Origin: JAIVGV01 sp032229975
GTDB taxonomy: Bacteria; Acidobacteriota; Blastocatellia; Pyrinomonadales; Pyrinomonadaceae
NCBI GenBank assembly: GCA_032229975.1
Contig: JAVXVG010000017.1
Coordinates: 123,405 to 187,404 of the forward strand
Length of the DNA: 64,000 bases
Direction of reading: 5' to 3'
The position numbers and the translations under genes were made by a program. Below, one piece after another: positions 58,901 to 64,000 of this stretch (its first letter is position 1; each line of letters opens with the position of its first letter). Below the pieces are notes generated by a model. It was not told the DNA's origin. It searched no databases and was given only the letters and a program-made list of their open reading frames with translations.

Positions 58901-59680
58901 CTAGCCGCGATCACTACGCGGGCGACGATCTCCGCGATCACGACGCTCGTCGCCGCCCTCGCGCTCGCGTCGCGTGCGTGCGCGCCTTTGCTGGCCGTCG
59001 CTGCGCACATCCTGCATCGGATCGGTCGTCGTGCCACGCGCCATCGCCGCTTTGGGATCGAGAATGTCGCCGCGATAAATCCAGCACTTGACGCCGATCA
59101 CGCCGAAGGTCGTGTGCGCCTCTGCAAAGCCGTAGTCGATGTCCGCGCGCAGAGTGTGGAGCGGCAGACGGCCCTGCAAGTACCATTCGCTGCGCGCGAT
59201 CTCCGCGCCGTTCAGACGACCTGAGACGCGCACCTTGATGCCCTGCCCGCCAAAGCGCAAAGTCTCCTCGACGGTCTTTCGCATAGCGCGACGAAAGGCG
59301 ATGCGCTTCTCCAACTGCACCGCGATCTTCTCGGCTTGTAACTGCGCGTTCAACTCCGGCTTCGTGATCTCTTGAATTGAGACCATCACTTCGCGGCCCG
59401 TGCGCGAGCTGATCTCGTTCTTGAGCTTGTCGATCTCCGCGCCCTTGCGCCCGATGATGATGCCGGGGCGCGACGTGTAGATGATGATCTTCACGCGGTT
59501 GGCCGCGCGCTCCACGTCAACGTGCGAGACGCCTGCGCCGTTGAACCGGCCCTTGATCTCGCGCTTGAGCTTGAGGTCTTCGTGCAGGTACTCGCCGTAC
59601 TGTTTCTTGGTGAACCAGTGCGAGTGCCAGTCCTTGTTATAGCCAAGGCGGAAGCCGTAAGGATGAACTTTCTGACCCAC
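58901..59680 (-). CDS. rpsC: 30S ribosomal protein S3 with charged tail
   Basis: A 259-residue protein. The KH domain has IIYTSRPGIIIGRKGAEIDK, and the C-terminal domain LRFGGQGIKVRVSGRLNGAE and GVIGVKCWIYRGDILDP. The last 40 residues are an Arg/Asp/Gly/Glu-rich tail. The start codon is GTG at 59680. Forms part of the mRNA entry helicase. Confidence 0.97.
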   Translation of the reverse strand: MGQKVHPYGFRLGYNKDWHSHWFTKKQYGEYLHEDLKLKREIKGRFNGAGVSHVDVERAANRVKIIIYTSRPGIIIGRKGAEIDKLKNEISSRTGREVMVSIQEITKPELNAQLQAEKIAVQLEKRIAFRRAMRKTVEETLRFGGQGIKVRVSGRLNGAEIARSEWYLQGRLPLHTLRADIDYGFAEAHTTFGVIGVKCWIYRGDILDPKAAMARGTTTDPMQDVRSDGQQRRARTRREREGGDERRDRGDRRPRSDRG

Positions 59681-59709
59681 TCTCTTTACTCCGTTCTCAA
59701 GTTCGACAG

Positions 59710-60276
59710 TTATTCGCCCGCCTGCTCCGTGCTCTCACTGGCCTTCGTCTTTGTCGCAGGCTTCTCAGACTTCTTCGACGCGCGCTTCGATGCGCCCTTC
59801 GTCTCGCCCGACGCCGCACTCGCGCCGACAGTCTTCTTACTGTTCTTCGACGCGCCCGAAGTCTCCGGCTTACCGGCCTTCGATGCCTCCTTCGCGCCGC
59901 GCGCGTTCGCCTTCGTCTCTCGCTCGTCGTTGGACAGAAGCACCGTGACGTGACAGAAGTGACGCTGCTCGCGATAGGCGCGACCCTGCGGCGCGGGGCG
60001 CACGCGGCGTCGGTTCTTGTGCGCGCCCATATCGACGAAGCACGCCTTGATCCACAGGTCGTCGGGATCGACGGCGACGTTGGCCTTCTCCGCCGCCTCG
60101 GTCGCGTTCGCAATCGCCGAGCGCACGCACTTCTCGATGCCTACGGCAGCGCGCTTGTTCGTGAAGCGCAGCACCGCCAGCGCCGCGTTGACGTTCTTCC
60201 CACGGATCATGTCGATCACCAGCCGCGCTTTTTGCGCCGACCCGCGAAGATGTTTTGCACTAGCTCTCGCTTCCAT
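59710..60276 (-). CDS. rplV: 50S ribosomal protein L22 with long C-terminal tail
   Basis: A 188-residue protein. The L22 core covers 1-115 (ARASAKHLRGSAQKARLVID, the loop region KNRRRVRPAPQGRAYREQRH). Then about 70 residues rich in Ala, Ser, Lys, Glu and Thr follow, probably disordered and exposed at the exit-side surface. ATG at 60276; a GTG one codon upstream is possible. Confidence 0.96.
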   Translation of the reverse strand: MEARASAKHLRGSAQKARLVIDMIRGKNVNAALAVLRFTNKRAAVGIEKCVRSAIANATEAAEKANVAVDPDDLWIKACFVDMGAHKNRRRVRPAPQGRAYREQRHFCHVTVLLSNDERETKANARGAKEASKAGKPETSGASKNSKKTVGASAASGETKGASKRASKKSEKPATKTKASESTEQAGE

Positions 60277-60289
60277 CACTCAACCTCAA

Positions 60290-60373
60290 AACGATGAAGT
60301 GGGAACGATGAACGATGAACTACAAGGACGATGGTTTTCACTTCATCGTTCCGCATTCATCCTTCATCGTTTA
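60290..60373. repeat. Heptad palindrome, family A (ACGATGA)
   Basis: Left arm ACGATGAAGTGGGAACGATG and more; core CTACAAGGACGATGGTTTTC; right arm ACTTCATCGTTCCGCATTCA. It supplies the rpsS stop TAA; between rpsS and rplV. Confidence 0.9.
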
Positions 60374-60667
60374 TCTTCCGCCCGGCTTCGTACTCTTCTC
60401 AGCCTTCGTGCCGGAGTGGCCCTTGAAGGTGCGCGTCGGCGAAAACTCGCCGAGCTTGTGGCCGACCATATTCTCCGTGACATAGACGGGAATGTGTCGC
60501 TTGCCGTTGTGCACAGCGAAGGTCAGACCGACGAAGTCCGGCGTGATCGTCGAGCGACGCGACCAAGTCTTGATCGCCGGCGGACGATTCCCGCTCGTGC
60601 GAATCCGCTCGACCGCCTTCTCCAAGTATCCGTCTATGAACGCGCCCTTTTTAACTGAACGTGGCAT
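60371..60667 (-). CDS. rpsS: 30S ribosomal protein S19
   Basis: A 98-residue protein: MPRSVKKGAFIDGYLEKAVE, RRSTITPDFVGLTFAVHNGK, and GHKLGEFSPTRTFKGHSGTK. Head protein of the 30S subunit. Typical length; its stop codon lies at the edge of a family A repeat. Confidence 0.97.
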   Translation of the reverse strand: MPRSVKKGAFIDGYLEKAVERIRTSGNRPPAIKTWSRRSTITPDFVGLTFAVHNGKRHIPVYVTENMVGHKLGEFSPTRTFKGHSGTKAEKSTKPGGR

Positions 60668-60689
60668 ATCGTTTCGCTTCGCTCCACTT

Positions 60690-60771
60690 TAGTTACAAGT
60701 TCAAGGTTGCAAGTTCGAAGTTGCAAGTTAATGCTGTGTCTTGAAACTTTGAGCTTGCAACTTGTAACTTT
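60690..60771. repeat. Heptad palindrome, family B (AAGTTGC)
   Basis: Left arm AGTTACAAGTTCAAGGTTGC and further copies; core TAATGCTGTGTCTTG; right arm AAACTTTGAGCTTGCAACTT. It abuts the rplB stop, between rplB and rpsS. Confidence 0.88.
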
Positions 60772-61600
60772 ATTTAACTCTGCGGTCGCGCACGATCATC
60801 TTATCAGTGCGCTTGTTGTTGCGTGTCTTGTAGCCGCGCGTTGGCTGGCCCCACGGCGTAACGGGATGACGGCCACCGGAAGTCTTGCCTTCGCCGCCGC
60901 CGTGCGGGTGATCGACCGGATTCATCGCCACGCCGCGCACCTTCGGGCGCAGGCCCTTCCAGCGCGAGCGGCCCGCCTTGCCGTAAGAAACATTTTCGTG
61001 CTCAGTATTGCCTACTTGCCCGACCGTCGCGTAGCACACGACGGGGACGCGTCGCACTTCGCCCGAAGGCATACGCACTTGCGCGTAGTCGCCCTCTTTG
61101 GCGACGAGCTGCGCGAACGATCCGGCTGAGCGCGCGAGTTGGCCGCCCTTGCCCGGTCTGAGTTCGATGTTATGAATCTGCGTGCCCAGAGGGATGTTGC
61201 GAATGGGAAGCGCGTTGCCGGGCAGGATGTCGGCTTCTGGGCCACTCATGATCGTCTTGCCGACCTCGATCCCGACGGGCGCGAGGATGTACCGCTTCTC
61301 GCCGTCGAGGTAGGTGATGAGCGCGATGTGCGCCGAGCGATTCGGATCGTACTCAAGCTGCGTGACGCGTCCGGGCACGCCCGACTTGTCGCGCTTGAAA
61401 TCGACGATGCGATAGAAACGCTTGTGACCGCCGCCGCGACGACGCACGGTGATGTGCCCGTCGTTGTTGCGTCCCGAAATCCGCGTCTTCGGTTCGAGCA
61501 AAGACTTTTCCGGTACGGCGTTCGGCGTCAGCTCGTCGCGTGTCAGATAGGTCTGGTAGCGACGCGCGGGCGATGTCGGTGTCAGTTTCTTGATGCCCAT
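60770..61600 (-). CDS. rplB: 50S ribosomal protein L2
   Basis: A 276-residue protein (ATG at 61600, MGIKKLTPTSPARRYQTYLT) with GGGHKRFYRIVDFKRDKSGV and the catalytic-centre loop VAMNPVDHPHGGGEGKTSGG. Essential for subunit association and peptide-bond formation. Typical length. Confidence 0.98.
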   Translation of the reverse strand: MGIKKLTPTSPARRYQTYLTRDELTPNAVPEKSLLEPKTRISGRNNDGHITVRRRGGGHKRFYRIVDFKRDKSGVPGRVTQLEYDPNRSAHIALITYLDGEKRYILAPVGIEVGKTIMSGPEADILPGNALPIRNIPLGTQIHNIELRPGKGGQLARSAGSFAQLVAKEGDYAQVRMPSGEVRRVPVVCYATVGQVGNTEHENVSYGKAGRSRWKGLRPKVRGVAMNPVDHPHGGGEGKTSGGRHPVTPWGQPTRGYKTRNNKRTDKMIVRDRRVK

Positions 61601-61607
61601 GGCTTTA

Positions 61608-61680
61608 AGAGTTCCAAGTTGCAAGTTCCAAGTTGCAAGGCTCTTAACTTTGAACCTTGAACTTGTAACTTTGAACTGCT
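61608..61680. repeat. Heptad palindrome, family B (AAGTTCC/AAGTTGC)
   Basis: Left arm alternates the two variants in exact 7-bp steps (AGTTCCAAGTTGCAAGTTCC); core GGCTCTT; right arm AACTTTGAACCTTGAACTTG. It abuts the rplW stop, between rplW and rplB. Confidence 0.92.
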
Positions 61681-61984
61681 AGATCGATTCCCCATAATCG
61701 AACGGCTTCTGCCCTTCTTTGAGCGTAACGTATGCCTTCTTCCAAGAAGGCTTGCGTCCCTCATAACGGCCGCGCCGCGCTTTCTTGCCCATGTAGTTGA
61801 TCGTCCGCACGGTTTCGACTTTAACGTCGAAAATCTTTTCGACTGCCGACTTGATCTCAGGCTTCGTCGCGTTCTTATCGACGCGGAAGGTCAGAAGCTG
61901 TCTGCCGTCCTGCGACTCTTCCTTCGCGATGAGGGCCTTCTCGGTGATGACCGGCGCTTTGATGATGTCCCAGACTGTTCGCAT
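61679..61984 (-). CDS. rplW: 50S ribosomal protein L23
   Basis: A 101-residue protein: TVWDIIKAPVITEKALIAKE region, FRVDKNATKPEIKSAVEKIF, and VRTINYMGKKARRGRYEGRK. Docking site for trigger factor and SRP at the exit tunnel. Three bases separate it from the rplD stop. Confidence 0.97.
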   Translation of the reverse strand: MRTVWDIIKAPVITEKALIAKEESQDGRQLLTFRVDKNATKPEIKSAVEKIFDVKVETVRTINYMGKKARRGRYEGRKPSWKKAYVTLKEGQKPFDYGESI

Positions 61985-61987
61985 CTC

Positions 61988-62653
61988 TTAAGCTGCCTCC
62001 TCCGTCGCGCCGCTTCCCTCGCTCGCGTTAGGATCAAGAGCGCGCGTGATCTGATCGACCGCCGTGCGCGAGATGATCAGCTTCTCGTGATAGAGCACGT
62101 CGTACACGTTCAGGCCGCTTGAGCCGACGATCTTCGCGCCCTTCACGTTGCGCGACGAAAGCAGCAGGTTGTCGTTGTCCATCGAATCGACGACCAGTGT
62201 CCGGCCATCGAAGCCGAGCGACTTCAACGCGCCGATGAAATCCTTCGTCTTCGGCGCGGAGAACGCTAGCTCGTCAATGACGACGAGATTGCCCTCGCGC
62301 AGTCGCTCCGAAAGAGCCGCACGCAGAGCCCCGCGCTTCATCTTCTTCGGCAGACTGTAAGACCAGTCGCGCGGTTGTGGCCCGTGCACGTTGCCGCCGC
62401 CCTTCCACAGTGGCGAACGGATCGACGCGATACGCGCGCGCCCCGTGCCCTTCTGCTTCCAGAGTTTCCTGCCGGAGCCCGACACGTCGCCGCGCGTCTT
62501 CGTGCCGACCGTGCCCGCGCGCCCGTTGGCGAGAAAGTTCTTCACCGCCGCGTGCACCAGCCCCTCGTTATACTCCGCGCCGAAGACGGCGTCGGAGAGT
62601 TCGAGGTCGGCGACCTCTTCGTTCTTTAGATTGCGCACCTTGACGGTAGGCAT
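61988..62653 (-). CDS. rplD: 50S ribosomal protein L4
   Basis: A 221-residue protein with the extended tunnel loop (TRGDVSGSGRKLWKQKGTGR, ARIASIRSPLWKGGGNVHGP) and LPKKMKRGALRAALSERLRE. Typical length apart from a short acidic Gly/Glu/Ala end. In proteobacteria L4 regulates the S10 operon; nothing here shows that. Confidence 0.97.
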   Translation of the reverse strand: MPTVKVRNLKNEEVADLELSDAVFGAEYNEGLVHAAVKNFLANGRAGTVGTKTRGDVSGSGRKLWKQKGTGRARIASIRSPLWKGGGNVHGPQPRDWSYSLPKKMKRGALRAALSERLREGNLVVIDELAFSAPKTKDFIGALKSLGFDGRTLVVDSMDNDNLLLSSRNVKGAKIVGSSGLNVYDVLYHEKLIISRTAVDQITRALDPNASEGSGATEEAA

Positions 62654-62674
62654 TGACGTTTACTCCGTAAACAA

Positions 62675-62756
62675 ACAATGAACTAGAAACGATGAACGAT
62701 GAAGTGAAGACAAACTGCTTTGACTTCATCGTTCATCGTTGCGGACTTCATCGTTT
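62675..62756. repeat. Heptad palindrome, family A (ACGATGA)
   Basis: Left arm AATGAACTAGAAACGATGAA and on; core GAAGACAAACTGCTTTGACTTC; right arm ATCGTTCATCGTTGCGGACT. The right arm overlaps the end of rplC, including its TGA. Confidence 0.9.
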
Positions 62757-63398
62757 CGCTGATTTCTTGACGACGACCACGCTGCCGTTCGCGCCCGGAA
62801 CCGCTCCGCGCACCATCAGCAGATTGTTCTCCACATCCACGCGCGCCACGGTCAGACCTTTAAGCGTCACGCGACGGTCGCCCATGTGGCCCGACGAGCG
62901 CGTGCCCTTGATGACGCGCGAAGGATATGCCGACTGACCGATTGAGCCGGGCTTGCGCACGTTCATCGAGCCGTGCGATTCAGGCCCACGACTGAATTTG
63001 TGCCGCTTGATCGTACCCTGAAAGCCGCGCCCCTTGCTCTTGCCGACGATCTCAATCGAGTCGCCATCGGCAAACAAGTTGACGAGCACCGTGTCGCCGA
63101 CGTTCAACTCGCTCTCGGCCGCATCGAGTCGCAACTCCATGAGCACGCGCGTCGGCGGCACACCGTTGCCGGTCTTCTCGAAGTGGCCGCGCATCGGCTT
63201 GTTGACGTTCTTCAACTTGACGGGCCGCTCTTCGACCAGACCCAACTGAATGGCGTCGTAGCCATCCGCTCCCGCCGCCGACTTCTTCTGCACGACGACG
63301 CAAGGGCCAGCCTTGATGACCGTCACCGGAGTGACCGTCCCGTCGGCGGCGAACAACTGCGTCATCCCAACCTTCTTACCGATGATTCCGTTGACCAT
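62748..63398 (-). CDS. rplC: 50S ribosomal protein L3
   Basis: A 216-residue protein: GIIGKKVGMTQLFAADGTVT, the tunnel-side loop KGRGFQGTIKRHKFSRGPES, and MNVRKPGSIGQSAYPSRVIK. Early 50S assembly protein. The last residues and TGA lie within the family A repeat. Confidence 0.97.
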   Translation of the reverse strand: MVNGIIGKKVGMTQLFAADGTVTPVTVIKAGPCVVVQKKSAAGADGYDAIQLGLVEERPVKLKNVNKPMRGHFEKTGNGVPPTRVLMELRLDAAESELNVGDTVLVNLFADGDSIEIVGKSKGRGFQGTIKRHKFSRGPESHGSMNVRKPGSIGQSAYPSRVIKGTRSSGHMGDRRVTLKGLTVARVDVENNLLMVRGAVPGANGSVVVVKKSAKR

Positions 63399-63408
63399 CT
63401 TGAACCTC

Positions 63409-63485
63409 TAGTTCAAAGTTCCAAGTTCAAAGTTGAAAGTCGCAAGGTTAAAACTTTGAACCTTGAACTTGGAACTTTGAACCAA
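63409..63485. repeat. Heptad palindrome, family B (AAGTTCC)
   Basis: Left arm GTTCAAAGTTCCAAGTTCAA and on; core AGTCGCAAGGTTAA; right arm AACTTTGAACCTTGAACTTG. Between rpsJ and rplC. Confidence 0.92.
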
Positions 63486-63490
63486 GCGTC

Positions 63491-63811
<321 letters not shown>

Positions 63812-63819
63812 AATTTTGA

Positions 63820-63841
63820 GCCTTCAGCAATCAGCAATCGT
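63820..63841. repeat. Single-arm heptad array, family C
   Basis: CCTTCAGCAATCAGCAATCG shows two to three units of family C upstream of rpsJ. The other arm is weak or missing before the tuf stop codon. Confidence 0.55.
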
Positions 63842-63873
63842 CTTGCCTGTCGCCCGTCACTGATAGTTAATCA

Positions 63874-64000
63874 CTACTCGACGATCTCAGAGATAGTGCC
63901 TGCGCCGACCGTTCTGCCGCCTTCACGGATAGCGAAGCGCAGTCCCTTCTCCATGGCAATCGGTGTGATCAACTCGACCTCCATCGCCACGTTATCGCCC
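63874..64000 (-). CDS. tuf: Elongation factor Tu, C-terminal end (truncated by window edge)
   Basis: The last 41 codons are visible on the minus strand: GDNVAMEVELITPIAMEKGL, RFAIREGGRTVGAGTISEIV, then E and stop. This is the conserved end of EF-Tu domain 3. Its place upstream of rpsJ is the usual str/S10 junction. Confidence 0.95.
   Translation of the reverse strand, partial: GDNVAMEVELITPIAMEKGLRFAIREGGRTVGAGTISEIVE

Overview
The window is a chromosomal segment of a G+C-rich bacterium. My best guess at the source is the Acidobacteriota, near class Blastocatellia. This rests on inference, not on a marker gene: exported proteins with BNR-like, Calx-beta and DUF4214 modules, an S46 peptidase, ECF sigma/anti-sigma pairs, GT-C membrane proteins, and zinc-type ribosomal proteins (S4, S14, L36). 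No rRNA, tRNA, CRISPR array, insertion sequence or phage gene was seen.

Bases 1-13.5 kb hold the end of an exported protein, a VanX-type dipeptidase, a membrane hydrolase of the YdjM type, a TPR protein, an ECF sigma factor and its likely zf-HC2 anti-sigma factor, a frameshifted conserved gene, an S46 peptidase downstream of a BrnT/BrnA toxin-antitoxin pair, recQ and a YheT-type hydrolase. Bases 13.6-32.8 kb carry a CNNM/CorC-type protein, three polytopic GT-C-like proteins, smc with a large insertion in its head domain, a YbjN-like exported protein, ychF, and a 1382-residue exported multidomain protein. Bases 33-42.4 kb carry rarA, a methyltransferase, tatA, an HNH protein, proline iminopeptidase, comF, a DksA-like protein, and the cluster rlmH-rsfS-nadD-obgE.

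From 42.4 kb to the right edge nearly everything is on the minus strand. In transcription order it runs tuf (partial), rpsJ, rplC, rplD, rplW, rplB, rpsS, rplV, rpsC, rplP, rpmC, rpsQ, rplN, rplX, rplE, rpsN, rpsH, rplF, rplR, rpsE, rpmD, rplO, secY, adk, map, rpmJ, rpsM, rpsK, rpsD, rpoA, rplQ. It then passes to accB-accC and rplU-rpmA. This is the classic S10-spc-alpha order, but infA is missing between map and rpmJ. An extra gene of lower G+C separates rpmA from obgE.

The most striking feature is not a gene. About thirty intergenic spaces hold palindromic elements built from degenerate tandem repeats of about 7 bp (8 bp in one family), arranged as array, short core, inverted array. At least seven unrelated repeat units (families A-G below) share this architecture. 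Twenty-four of the elements lie in the ribosomal-protein region, typically touching or supplying the stop codon of the upstream gene and leaving just enough room for the next Shine-Dalgarno sequence. They resemble in principle the heptanucleotide STRRs of filamentous cyanobacteria, but here they are mirrored into hairpins. A different, roughly 250-bp imperfect hairpin sits between the sigma and anti-sigma genes, flanked on both sides by such elements.
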